DNA from: Drosophila miranda
Lineage: Eukaryota > Arthropoda > Insecta > Diptera > Drosophilidae
Direction of reading: 5' to 3'
Length of the DNA stretch: 64,000 nt
NCBI RefSeq assembly: GCF_003369915.1
Contig: NC_046678.1
Span: 1,364,001-1,428,000 of the forward strand
In this document: in pieces, positions 35,001 to 47,572 of the stretch
Layout of the letters: every line of letters starts with the position of its first letter
Position numbering within the stretch: the first letter of the stretch is position 1
Notes under the pieces: generated by a model
What the model was told of the DNA's origin: nothing
Databases searched by the model: none
The model's input: only the letters and a program-made list of their open reading frames with translations
Translations under genes and position numbers: made by a program

Positions 35001-35042
35001 ATGCTAACTATCCAGCTTGCAATTTCAAGACGCTTGTATTGA
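35001..35042 (+). other. Upstream open reading frame in the dpr7 leader
   Basis: A 13-codon frame (MLTIQLAISRRLY) starts 3 nt after the acceptor at 34998 and stops 5 nt before the main ATG at 35048. If the exon is used as read, ribosomes meet this ATG first. Confidence 0.5.
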
Positions 35043-35047
35043 CCGAT

Positions 35048-37086
35048 ATGGCGGCGTCATTTGTAAAATCAACGTGTTTGGATTTTTCCTTCAACAAAAT
35101 TAAACCTATAATTTTGTTGATTTTGAATTTTAATATATGTGTTCAACATATAAGCGCAACTTCATTTTTGAACATAAATGGTAAGCTATATAGACTATAT
35201 TGAGTTCACAGTTAGACTCCTTAAGGTTTTCATCTACATATTTACGTGTAAACCATATTTCAGATTTAGCAAGCTCGGATCGACCTTTCTTTGATGACAT
35301 AAGCCCAAGAAATGTCTCAGCTGTCATTGATGAAACTGCAGTTTTAAGATGTCGTGTCAAAAACAAAGGAAATCGCACTGTAAGAAATGACACACAAATA
35401 CAAATTATTTCTGATCAATCTTGTTTTGTTTTTATGCTCTCCTCAGAGCAGTTGATTAATCCGCAAAACACCTTATACTCGTAAAAATCATATATAAAAC
35501 AAGACTGACAAACGGACTGAAAGACTTGGCTATATCGGCACGTCTTTTTATGCTGATCAAAAATATATATACTTTATGGGGTCGAAAACGCTTCCTTCTG
35601 GGTGTTATACACATCCACTTCCAATACAAATTTAATTTAAGTCTATACTCTTCGAGTAACATGTGTAAAAATGCACTGTTCCACTCTTTGAGACTTGGAA
35701 AAAATATATTTGTAGATTAATGTTTCTAATTTAAGGTATTAAAATAAAAAAAAAATTTGATTTAAATTTAAAATTCTCATTTGAAATAAATAATTTCAAA
35801 ACTATTGCAGGTTTCATGGATGCGTAAGCGCGACCTTCATATTTTAACAACTAACATTTATACCTATACTGGCGATCAACGATTTTCCGTAATACACCCA
35901 CCCAGCAGTGAGGACTGGGACTTAAAAATTGACTACGCCCAACCACGGGATAGCGGAATTTATGAGTGTCAAGTTAATACTGAGCCGAAAATAAACTTAG
36001 CAATCATTCTGGATATTGCAGGTACGGTACCGTTTTCCATAAATTACCGATTGTTCCTAGGGGTCTGCTCGTCAGTAAAAAAGGGATTTAAAGATATACG
36101 ATCGAATGGGAAAAAATTCAGGAACTTTCCAATTCTTTACACTCCTCCCAGCAGATCGACTTGATGTGTGATTTCAATTACGGTACTCGTAAGAAACTTT
36201 TTGAAAAAGTTATATACGAGTATGTAGCACTTGATAAACACCTGCAACGGAATTCTATGAGTGTAGGGTATTTTATTGTAGTTAAATAAGAGTTCCTTGT
36301 AGTGTTGTCATCAAGCAATATCCTCAGGTTCTGGAAATTAGAATTTTATAGGCGCAATAAGAGGAAAATTTATTTAAGAACTCTTTCTGATTTCCGCAAC
36401 TCTCTTTTATTTTAGCTGAGAGCGAAGCTAGAGATCTAAATTCGGATCGACGGTATTATGATTCAAAAGGTAAGAGGTCAGAGGCTTGGTAATCATTTAA
36501 TTATAAAATTATATTTCCCTTAATAGCGGCCCGTGCAAAAATATTAGGATCTACGGAAATCCATGTTAAACGCGATAGCACTATTGCTCTAGCCTGCTCA
36601 GTAAATATGCATGCATCATCTGTTTTATGGTAAGGGTGTTTGGACTGTATACTATTTATTAACAATGTTACGATCTACCTTAAGGTATCATGGCTCTTCA
36701 ATAGTCGATTTTGATTCGCTGCGAGGTGGAATAAGCTTGGAAACGGAAAAAACCGATATTGGAACTACTAGTCGATTAATGCTGACAAGAGCTTCATTAC
36801 GAGATTCCGGAAACTATACTTGCGTTCCTAATGGTGCTATACCCGCATCGGTGCGGGTTCATGTATTGACCGGTAGAGTTTTATTATAATGATGATAATC
36901 GATAATCACCGAGCTTAGACTAAAATTAAACTTTTAAATACTTTTACAGGCGAACAGCCGGCTGCAATGCAGACAAGTGCGGCCATCGGGATGAATGCTC
37001 ACACCGCCATGATAAACATCATATCAATAAAGTTTTTGTTAAATATTTCAACTCTAGCAGAATATGTGTACCGAAAGGAGAGATGA
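35048..37086 (+). CDS. dpr7: Dpr-family two-immunoglobulin cell-surface protein, 7 exons
   Basis: Exons are 35048-35180, 35264-35379, 35811-36021, 36416-36469, 36527-36629, 36685-36872 and 36950-37086; 313 codons plus stop. A hydrophobic segment (PIILLILNFNICVQ) near residues 20-35 is a signal peptide. Ig domain 1 has Cys in VLRCRVK, the Dpr-typical VSWMRKRDLHILT and DSGIYECQVN. Ig domain 2 has IALACSV, VLWYHG and DSGNYTCVP. Dpr proteins bind DIP partners at neuronal surfaces and specify synaptic partners. The C-terminus (MINIISIKFLLN…) is only weakly hydrophobic, so membrane attachment by GPI is uncertain. A Helitron-like fragment sits in the intron that splits Ig domain 1. Confidence 0.93.
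35470..35662 (-). mobile_element. Helitron-like element fragment in a dpr7 intron
   Basis: Plus-strand blocks ATGCTGATCAAAAATATATA, TTATGGGGTCGAAAACGCTT, GTTATACACATCCACTTCC and TATACTCTTCGAGTAAC match the terminal third of the copies at 10.9 kb and 46.5 kb. It is truncated at its left side. Confidence 0.7.
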
Positions 37087-39770
37087 CTAACTAAGCAACT
37101 ATCCATACTCTTAATATTTAACTTTAAGGTAAACTATCATTTACAATCTTCGATATTCGTAGAGTATAACGGTATACGAGTATTATGTTGTACATGTATT
37201 CTTGTACTTTTGCATGTGCATAGAAACATATACATATATGCACATATGTGTCTGACGATTCCCATAAACATATAATACAAAACATATTTTCTTGATCAAT
37301 TTTAATCAGATTATAATAACACAGTGCTACAGGTTGAAATCTTTTGAATATTGAAATTTTAGGTCGTAACCCTGATTGCGTAGACCTTATGACCATTTTT
37401 AGGATTTGAGGATTTGTAATATATACAGCTTCTTTTTTGTATTCAAAAACTGTAAAGTACAAAACCACAGTGTAAATATTTTATACTGGAGTAAGGAAGA
37501 CTTAGATCTTATATTGTGATGTATGTACTTATATGTAAATATGAATGTTTTTATATTTTCGATAAGGTTGACACATCGAATCGCTCTAGCGGTCTCAATC
37601 TGTATTACTCTATCATTCATGTACAAACATACATATGTATGTGCATCATAAAGTCTTTGCCAAGACCCTAATGCTTTTAATAAGATAATAATGTTAATTT
37701 TGCATATGTCACAAATATTTAGTCAAATTAGGACAACTGCATTATATATGATTACGTTCATATTTGTGAAAATCAGTAAGATTTGCACAAAATCGGAACA
37801 CTATAATATACCTACCGCAGTATAGTAAAGTCATGAAATGTAGATGGTTGGTCACGATCAGGAGTTTTGCATCGGTTAGGGGAATGCTCGCAGACTAAAA
37901 CATAGCGAAAAAAGAATGAAAGAGGTCGTCGAGCCTCGAGAGTACATACACTTCGGGAAGCCGATGTTATCTTTCTTTATTAATACACTTAATAATAACC
38001 AAAGTCCCACATGCAATAATTGAAATTTAGTATGATATGACGTTAATAACTCCTTTTTTTATTCTAGATTACAAGCCAATTCCAATGGAACGATTGTAAG
38101 AGAACGTGTTTATAAAATTATTCAATACAGAAATACAACATAAAAATAATTCCTATAGTCATATGTAATTAAACTATTAATAAATACTTGCATACATGCA
38201 TATGTACACAAATAAGAAAATTAAAATGTTTTTCACACAATTTAGTGCACTTGGTTTTAGCTAAGCCGAAAAAAGCCCCGCAGCGGTATTCTATTGAAAT
38301 GTATAATCTAGCTCTAGCAACAAGTGGGGACCCGAAATATTTAAACAAAATTTTGACGGAAATGTGTGCAGGTTGGAAGTGATAATTCTATCATATCACA
38401 CATCTCACTCATTAGGTAATTAGTATATTTACAAGAGTATCCTCTCTGCGTTAGTTTGTGACTGACCCTATAGTGACTGATCGACATCTTTATTACTTAT
38501 CAGACAACGTTTTTAGTCAATAGACAACAGCGATGTAGTCTGAAATAATATTAACATTGTAGGAATAGTTGGAATATAAGGAAAAATACTCGCAGACACT
38601 CACAAACCCTCTATAACAGGTATGCCATTTGCATGCATACTTGTACTAGTACTAGTATATATTTAATAAATATACATACATATATACAAATCTACATGCA
38701 TAGGAGCATACGGATACATATGTATGTATGTATAAGTTTCGTATTGAAATATTTATAAAAAGTGTTCCATGCGTATGTATATATGTACCCATATGTGCAT
38801 GTTTTCGAAAGAGAGAACTTTAAATGTATACAGTGTGTATATAAATACATTCAACAAAAATTTCTCAAGAAAAATCAGATTTTTTTATTTATTTTTTTTT
38901 TTTGAAACCGTATTCTTTCTTTTTATACTTGCTCTCAGGCATTCAACGTTATTCTCGCTGCCCAGTTCTGATATTGAACAGTTTTACTAGTTGGTTATTC
39001 CATTTATTGTAATCTACAAAAGCATTTTAAAAAACTTATTATGTGAAATACCTCGTACTGGAAACGGGCACGAACAACCCTTAAATCTGATAGAAAGCAT
39101 CTATTAAAATCGCGAATTATGTTTGCATATTATATTGATACGATATGTATGAATATTATTGTTTTTATGTTCATACACATTGATACATAATCATATATTA
39201 TATACTTGTATCTATGTAATATACATTCGTATAGCGATATCGTGAAATGCTGAGTGTTTATAATTCCATGAAATAAGAATATCCAAGTTTATAAATATCC
39301 GTATGCTTTTACAAATGTAATTACGAACGAGTACGCGTAGCTTTTGAATGGCATCATTTAAGTGTTTAAATACGCATATATACAAGTTATTCTCTTCTCC
39401 CTCAATATATATACATATGTACATAGCATGTATATTAAAAAAAATATATATAACCACGCGTATAATCTCTACACAAACATGGGGATAAACTGACGATAAT
39501 TATGAAATCTTCCACCAAATCTGCAACAGATTACATCTGATTGTGAGTATTGCGATGTCATAAAACACAGTTTGTTAAATGGCTCATACAATATATAAAT
39601 TCTTATAAGGATGAATGTATATGGACATTTGTGTTACCATACATAAAAGGGGGCTTTTTCACGCCCACAATCACATTGGTGCTTGACATGTAAAATAATT
39701 AAGAGGATACCTTTATAGCTTCATAGAGAAATCGCGGTGAAAAACACACGTGAGGTACACATAGTTACCG
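37087..39770. other. Spacer between dpr7 and RhoGAP102A
   Basis: Mostly AT-rich with CATATGTATGTA repeats (about 37620-37645, 38640-38790, 39120-39430). Two possible exons lie at 38069-38382 and are listed separately. The RhoGAP102A leader may begin at an acceptor-like ACACATAG at 39753-39760. Nothing else is supported. Confidence 0.45.
38069..38382 (+). other. Possible orphan exon pair of an unidentified gene
   Basis: A strong polypyrimidine acceptor (TTTTTTTATTCTAG) precedes 28 nt ending in GTAAGA at 38097. A second acceptor (ACACAATTTAG) at about 38247 opens a frame that reads HLVLAKPKKAPQRYSIEMYN, LALATSGDPKYLNKILTEMC and stops at 38380-38382. Phase is consistent between the two pieces (1 nt + 2 nt). 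Composition is protein-like. I recognise no family and see no start exon; it could be an alternative end for dpr7, part of an unseen gene, or a relic. Confidence 0.3.
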
Positions 39771-42700
39771 ATGCCTGTATCAGAATCAGAATCGCTTAAA
39801 AATTGTAATATGGAAGAAAACAAGAAATCAGGCCAACACTTATCCACATTGCGCCGTCCTGTAGCGGTGATCAAAAAGAGATCAGGCCCTTTGGATGATG
39901 CAATTGACAAGCTTAGTCTAACAGCGGAAAAAGACTTGATAAAATCAAATAAAATCAAATCTTCAGATGTATATTGTGGGCCAAGTAATTTGGCCAGTAA
40001 GAATTTGGGAAGAGTTTCACCTGGATCTAGACGACGTCGGTGTAGCACTAAAGACAAAGAAAAAAAACGAGAACGCTGGCTATTGACTCGAAAGACATGG
40101 CGATATATGACTGATTCTGGACGCAAGCTTATTCCGGATGGAGCACAGAGTGGATCAGATAATATTTCTTTAATTGAGGCACAATTTCAACGAGTGTGCG
40201 CCTCTGAGCCCCGCTTCATTTTATGGCGCCGAAAGACCTCATATCCAGGGGCAATCAACAATTCTAAGAGGCGGTTCAAACTAATTTCTCGGCATGCAAG
40301 TAGTAGTCGCTGTGGAGCGGAGCTAACAGATCAGCATATTAATGCCGATCAGACTATTGAACTATTGCAGTCATATCTGAAAATACGGGATGCGTACAAA
40401 ACAACAACCTTGCTGGGAACCAAAACGGTTAGACCCGATCAAACTTCATCACCAAGTTCCCAGCGGCCTATTGGTAATACGGGTACAAATTCAAATGAAA
40501 ATATTTTAAAGTCCAATTTTTGTGAAAAGTCAATTCAAACGGAGCTCTTGTCTCGTTTAAAATTATTATCCGAAACCCACCTGGCTGAGCTAGGGGGAGT
40601 ACAATTAAAATTAGATAATATACGACAAGATATTCTTGAAGATAAAGTTCTTTTGAGAAAAATATACAACTCACTAAAAAAACAGCAACTTCATCGAATG
40701 TTACATTCCACAGAACCACCAAAACATAATATTGGTCGTGCTTCTTCACTTTCAAGTTTATTAAAATTAAATAGCTACCAAAACAGCTCGGACAAAAGCT
40801 TTTCCAGTGGAGTGAATAATATAAATGACTATCATAGGATCGATAAGATGATATACCAGAACTCGACAAGCCTAGAAAATTGTGAATTCAGAAAAATTCT
40901 GCGTGTGGCCCCAGAAGAACTTAGCTTGGATGCCCGCATCGCTCCGCAAGCAACTGATCTTTGGTCGCTAAAAAGCAAAACTAAATGTGAGAGGATTGAA
41001 AGAAGCTTCAATACATGCGGAACACAAACAAGTTTTATACAGCTTAGCGAACTAAAACGCCTGGCAGAAGAATTTGAGCATACTTTGCAGCAGGGCAAAG
41101 ATAGTTCTGCACCATATTCCCTGGATGAAGACTTAGAAAAACCTGTTACGCATTCAGAGCGGAGAAAAAGCTCTATTGACAACGAAGATGTTTCACAATC
41201 TGTAAGTAACACAATCAAGCGGTACTTAAGGATGGCAAGAAAAAAACCCGTAAACGGTGCAGACGCAAGTCGATTTAAGTCAATTAACTACGATAGAAAT
41301 TTAAGAAACATTAAAGCAAAGGGTGAAATAAATCCTCCTGGAATGGATGAAGGTTTAAATAAAGCTATTCAAACATTAGACGCTTGGCCTCTTATTGCGT
41401 TAGAGTATGTTCGTGGAAACGAGTGTTTCAGAACCTTGCAAAACGCCCACATGGAATGGAAGGAGGCGCAGGATGAACGGGTTAGAAAAAAACTTGAGTG
41501 GGAAAAAACTCAGAAACAAAATATTGAAGAAAATTTCCAGACTGCTAGCAACCCAAATAAGGCACGCACAACATATTCGACATGCAACATGAATAGTCAT
41601 TCAAGACTGGAAAGAACTATTAAAACTTCTACCGGCTTGCTGACTTCAAGCTCTCAATTTCTCTCGAATATTTGGCACGGACACAGCAATCCCGGTAGCA
41701 CCACAAATTTAATCACCCTAAACGACAAACATGGAAATTTGAATCATACAAATCTAAGTAAGTATTTATATAAATTAAATGGTTTAATTGAGAAAACAAA
41801 CGAAAAAGGGTTCGGGAATGCAAACTATGTATACAATATTTATCCTCTTTAGTAGTATACATATGTATATGTATTACAATATATTTTATAATCGTACGTA
41901 ATTTTATGTACGTAAATTCCGGAAATGGTGTCGTAGCAGATGTGTTGTGCATGCTTTCTTTTTTACTCTTTTTCGTATAGCTGTTCCCAAAGGGGACAAA
42001 TTAATTTGGTCCGCATTTCACGTAATGCCCAATTTTGTAGGTGTTTCCATACAACACCTTCGTTGAATATCTATTTATCACTATCTCTCGCTTTCTCCAT
42101 GAAAGAAATGCCATTCACTTGATTCTGATTCTAAAAGTGTAAACCTTGTTACAAAGGTATAAGTAAATAAATGAGATTAACAGGTATTTTATAATCGAAA
42201 TATCAGCTAAGCGTTTGCTCGTTTTATTAAATTAGTGAAAGGCGATTTTATGTAAATAATCTTTGCTAAAATTTCAGATCTAAGAAATGCAACAAGCAAT
42301 ATGCAAAAGTCCAAGTCGTTGTCTAATGTTGGGCAATTTGTAACTAAAAAAATTCTGAGAAGTCGTTCCAAAAGCCAAAATAGACCTCATTTACATCAAG
42401 ACCTCTCCACAGCTTATCAAAAATGGTTTCCATCGGTAAGAAATTGAAATTAATAACACTAAACAAACAAATTTCAACTCAAAAAATGTATAATGATTTA
42501 TTTTTTCTTTTTATGATTCAGGTTTTAAAAATTACTAATTTTTTACTTTTTTAAAGGTTATATGGGTTTCAAGCTTTTTTTTTTGGCATATCTTGAATGC
42601 TTTAAGTATCTGTTCGAATACGCTTTGAATCTTTAAAGCTTTAGTCTCCTGTTCGGATTAGTTGCAACTAATGATTTTTTTGCGAAATTTCTGTGGGAAT

Positions 42701-45700
42701 TTTTGTTTTTTAATTTTATTTTTTAAAACTCAGAAAAAGTAGAATTTAATTATATTCTTATTTTCTTAGATTTTTTGTATAGGCCCGTTAATCCCATGAC
42801 TATAAAGCCGGTTTAATTCAACTTTAAAGACACAGTACATTTTTAAATACAATTTTAGATAACCATACTATTGTATTAACAGAATGTAAATCAAATTACC
42901 TAGCTATACATGACGATTCGATGTTAATGTCTGAGTGAAACATTGGGAAATTGACAGTCAATTTAGAATTAATTAAATATAGTACTTCATTATTTAGTTG
43001 TTACGTTACAAGATGAAATTTTAACAATGGTTCAAGATTCTTAGCTGTCTTCCTCTGTGATTAAAATCCCATTCTCTAGTTAGACTCCAAATATTGTCGC
43101 GACGAGTACAAAATAATTATAAAAAAATTTATTTATACTTTTCCTCATTTTTTAAAGTTAAAATTTCGTCAAATGTACCGGATAATATTTTTAATGGGGA
43201 AAGATTAAGCTGTAATGTTTTGAGCGCCATTTAACAGCTGTGTTGCTGTCAACAGTTTTCCAAACTTGCAAAGATCTTGAAAACTATTTTTAAAACATTC
43301 CAGATATGACAACAAAAAAAGCAAAGCCCTAAACCAACCATAAAACCCGTAAAAAATCCATATTGCATTATACACACATTTTCAAAGCGGTTGCATGGTG
43401 TAAAATAATAAATAAAATTATTCTACTTTAAAAAACTGTTCGCAGGAGAGTTGTTTATGGATCTCAGAAAACAATGAAAAGTTTCATATTGTGGAAACTG
43501 TACTTATAAATTTATCGAAAACGGAATCAGACTTTCTACAGCATTTGGCTTTGGAAAAAATAAAGGAACTGAATATTGGAAATAATCTAGGTAAATAGGA
43601 ATCATTTGGGATTAAAAATAACATTAATTTAATAAATTGTATTATATCTTCAAAGCATGGATCATTGAAAGTAACTTAAGTTAGTTAATAAATGTGGATT
43701 TTATAATAACAGCGAAAGTAATAATTATAAATATCTATCTTTTAAATTCAAACAGATTTAGATTTGGAAAGAAAATCACACAAGCGACGAATTATACCGA
43801 AGAAGAAGTCACTAACAACAAGTTTTTTTGATATTGGAAGAAAATATGAACACAGTAAGATTTTTATTTTGGACAACTCGTAAATTTTTTTATTATGGAT
43901 TTTGCATGTACAATATTTACAATTATCAACACATTTACCCAAATAAACTTCACAAATTCACATATAATTTTTTACATTTGAATAATTTGATTATAAAGAC
44001 GGCCAGGAAATATTGTTTGGGACCTCTTTAGAATGCTGCCTTTCAAGGGACACTAAACGGTGCGATGTCGTTGGTACTCGAACTCGATCGAAGCAGTCAT
44101 TGATGTCTGTGTTTCAAGCAAGTGGTAATAGCACTGGAAGTATTATCAAGCTGAATGAAAGTGTAAATATGAATGGTTTTACTTATCTTTCACTTGTTTT
44201 ACACTTGTAGTGCATTTTAGAATTAGTTTATTTTATAAACATAACGCACTAAGGAAGGAAACTCCGACCCCAAAAACTAAGTTTCTTTATATTTAATCTG
44301 CATAAAAAAAGGAGTCGAGCAATTGTGTATATCGAACCATATGTCGTCTATTCATTCTGATCGGGTCGGAGACGTTACGTTCTATATATTTGTTACAACT
44401 TAAAACCGTTTTTTTAATACGCCTTGTTCAATGCATATTTCAAGTGTAAGCAAAATGAACCCTTGCGGCACCAATTTATCTTTCATGTATTTTTCTATTT
44501 GCCAGGTTCGGTCATGTGAAAGTTTGCCGACTAAGTCTATGGAGTGTGGATTTATCGAGACGTCAGAACGCTTTCGTGATTCTTTGACTAATTTAACTAA
44601 ACCAACAACCTTATCTCATTACGATATAGAACATAATGAATTCGATTTCGTTAAATCTTTACACACTCCACGGCATTTAAACGTACCGACATTTATCATA
44701 AATTGCATGGACTATTTGGAAGATAATGGGTTAAATAAAATTGGAATTTTTCGTGTCAGTACTTCTCGGAAACGTGTTAACCAAGTATGTTAAAAAAACT
44801 TTAACAAATGTATTATGATTTACAACCATGATATTTTCATTCTAGTTGCGAGAGGAATTTAACAAAAAATCTCATATGAGAATTCCACATGAAACATGTC
44901 CGCATGATGTTGCTACCCTGCTCAAAGAATTCCTTCGCGATCTTCCAGAACCTCTGCTGTGCAGTAGACTCTACACAACATTTTTAGAAACCCAAAGTAC
45001 ATATCATATATACACAGTACATATACATACATAATATATAAGATTTTGAGTTTTATAACAAACTGACTTTTTAGGGATTCGAAATCGCCGCTTACAACTG
45101 GAGGGCATTTCACATTTAATAAAACTGCTCCCTATTCCACATAGAGATACGCTGTATGTCTTACTGCGTTTTTTGGCAAAAGTAGCGGCACATAGTGATG
45201 ATATATGCGACAGCGATGGAAATATTGAGATAAATGGCAACAAAATGGATAGCAGTAATCTCTCTACAGTTTTTGCTCCAAATATTTTACGTGGTTTTGA
45301 TCAAGCATCGGTAAGGGATAGGGAGCAGGATCATATGAACGACGCAATAAATGTAGTCAGGTAAGCCATTATTTTCTACTTATAAGTATTTACACCTAAC
45401 CAGAATATAAATATTTTAGAACTATGATTGACCATTATGAAGAAATATTTAAAATATCAGCAGACTTCCTTGACGTTATCTATTCACATATGTTAGATGC
45501 ATGTCCAGACAGACTGTACGAGTTAATTTCAACCAAAATAAATGGATCACAATGGTAAGAATAAGAATAAATATACTGATTTCAGATACATACATATGTA
45601 TGTACATATGTACATATATGTGTGTATGTATTTAACTTTATAATCGAAAGGATTTAATAGCTACATATGTGGAACCATTTGATCTTCTTTCTCTCCCAGT

Positions 45701-47572
45701 GTGGCTTTGCAATAAAGGGTGGGGTTTCATGCACGTTGTTTACAAATTTAGTAGTAAGGGCGCGTTAATTAATTGTCGTTAAAGGAATACAAATCTCGAT
45801 ATACTAGTACAGCTATGCCGCAGCCGTTTGACCGAACTTCCGAAAATCGCATTTTACAGTTTGGTATGTTGCTGGCCGAGCTTCTAAACCAACTTGTAAT
45901 TTTGTTCATATAGAGGTGCGGATTTCACCCAATGTATACTGTAATCGTACATATATCCCGATGAATTACAATTAAAAACGAGGGGGAACGTTGTGAGTTG
46001 CTGCTGCGACCACAACTCTACATTTATACCCGATACATACATATGTACATACATAGTCAGTATGGCTACATTGAGCGACAAAGAGTGCGTGCGGGAGAGA
46101 CAGCAAACGTGTCTGAACGTGTCGCCGGCTGCTGCGTGGCCACTGCAAATTGATTTGTTCCTTTTGGCTATGAAAATGATCCGATCTGATCCAGATTCGG
46201 CAATCTGGTAGATCTGGTCATTTTGTGCATTTTTAATTTTCTAGGATCTTCAATATCTGAGATCAGTGGATGCCAAACATTTTCGTCCTTTCCGGGGGCG
46301 GAAGGGGGTGGGGCGAATTTTGTAAATAAACTTGTGCAGGTTCGATATCACAGGAGTGTGGTTGCCAAATTTGGTTGCTCTAGCTCTTATAGTCTCTGAG
46401 ATCTAGGCTCTCACTTTTTGCAATAGGCAAAGCCGACCTCAATCGACTCGGTTATTGATGCTGATCAAGAATATATATACTTTATGTTGTCGGAAACGCT
46501 TCCTTTTGGACGTTACACACATCTTTTTTCATCACAAATCTAATATACCCCTATACTCATTTTGAGTATCGGGTATAAAAATATATATTTACTAATAAAT
46601 GATTTTGCTTTTGAAAGCTTAATATTTCCCAACGGGTAAGGTTATAACTTTAGCTTAGCCAGATTAATAAATGCATTAATTAGTTTTTCAGCATAGAAAA
46701 GTTATTTTGCAAAGGTTTAGCACACTCAGGCAATTTAAAATACAAAATGCTTACCACTAAAAACAGCATTTTTTCAATATAAAAAAGACTTAACCATAAC
46801 AAATAAAACTATCTCAGCATACATTTTTGGAGACCCGAGTGTACCAAGGTTTGATGACAATGTTTTAATAGTTGTTCTGTTGCATAGTGTAATTAAAGGA
46901 TGATTTAAATTAAACTTTGTCTTTCATACTTTTTCAAAAGGCAACTGAATCATTCAGATGAGTCGTCAGTAGTTCAAAACAGCGACGCAACAAGTTCTGC
47001 AGATGAGGTTTTCGAGTATCCGAGACAAACGAAAGGGTAAAAATAATTTAATTTATTTTTCAATGCAATGACCATCGGTATGGATTACAGGTATGGCTCT
47101 GTTGGTCATTGTGATAACGAATCTGAAAAACGAAAATTGGAAATTCCTGTTAATGAAGAAGAGATGCGAAATGATCCCAATCTTTCTTATAACGACGCTC
47201 AAAAGAGCGAGCGGCAAGACGAAACTTTAAAAGTATTTTCTGCAAGTCTTCAAATATCGTCACCAGAGCAGTCATTGTTACAATACAAAGAGTCCATTAG
47301 AGGTAAAAGTAATTTAAAACTTAAGATTCGATGATTTTTATTTATGTGTTTTAGATAAAGAATTAGCTGGAAACAGGGCATCAGAGCCCAGATTGCCAGC
47401 AAGCATATCGAATATTGGTTGCGCAACATTGAGTGCAAAGGCTGCAGAATTCGAAAAAAATGTCACATGTAACAATCTTCCATCCCATGGCCTCCAAGAT
47501 ATAGAATTAAAAAAAAAGAAACCTCTATACAAACGGCAGCAGTTGATATCCAGCTTTAGAAAAAAAAACTAA
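39771..47572 (+). CDS. RhoGAP102A: Rho GTPase-activating protein, 12 exons
   Basis: Exons are 39771-41757, 42278-42435, 43446-43590, 43756-43854, 43999-44162, 44506-44784, 44846-44996, 45075-45360, 45420-45554, 46941-47036, 47091-47302 and 47355-47572; 1309 codons plus stop. Exon 1 alone gives 662 residues: basic, Ser/Asn-rich and mostly disordered, with a helical stretch near residues 255-310. The RhoGAP domain spans about residues 905-1110: LNVPTFIINCMDYLEDNGLN, GIFRVS with the arginine finger at about Arg934, HDVATLLKEFLRDLPEPLL, and VFAPNIL. The family speeds GTP hydrolysis on Rho/Rac/Cdc42. The tail is Asp/Glu/Lys-rich and ends in a basic run. The 1.4-kb intron after the RhoGAP domain carries a Helitron-like element. 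The arginine finger is present, so activity is expected. Confidence 0.92.
45980..46578 (-). mobile_element. Helitron-like non-autonomous element (DINE-1/INE-1 type)
   Basis: In the RhoGAP102A intron between 45554 and 46941. Plus-strand blocks: ACGAGGGGGAACGTTGTGAG, TTTATACCCGATACATACAT, CGTGGCCACTGCAAATTGAT, GGGGGCGGAAGGGGGTGGGG, GGTTATTGATGCTGATCAAG, TATGTTGTCGGAAACGCTTC and GAGTATCGGGTATAAAA. It is the most complete copy in the window and matches the reverse complement of the 0.8-1.26 kb copy. Confidence 0.8.

Larger units (their letters stand above)
29310..35047. other. Spacer between the CG1674-like gene and dpr7
   Basis: 29310-29890 holds the 3' UTR with AATAAAAA near 29480. A decayed minus-strand LINE follows to about 32.44 kb. 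32.5-33.2 kb and 33.75-35.0 kb are AT-rich with short repeats and no exon. A purine-rich, GC-richer block at 33270-33640 may be a dpr7 promoter or leader. An acceptor (TATTTTCAG) at about 34998 begins the coding-leader exon of dpr7. Confidence 0.5.

Noticed and set aside
40468..41218. Two minus-strand frames of 128-133 codons
   Set aside because: They lie opposite the RhoGAP102A first exon, whose plus frame is far longer and continuous; antisense shadows.
42540..43400. Large RhoGAP102A intron examined for hidden exons
   Set aside because: Only AT-rich sequence; no acceptor-frame-donor set keeps the 42435-43446 phase.
44900..45243. Minus-strand frames opposite the RhoGAP domain
   Set aside because: The plus strand encodes the conserved RhoGAP core with matched splice sites.
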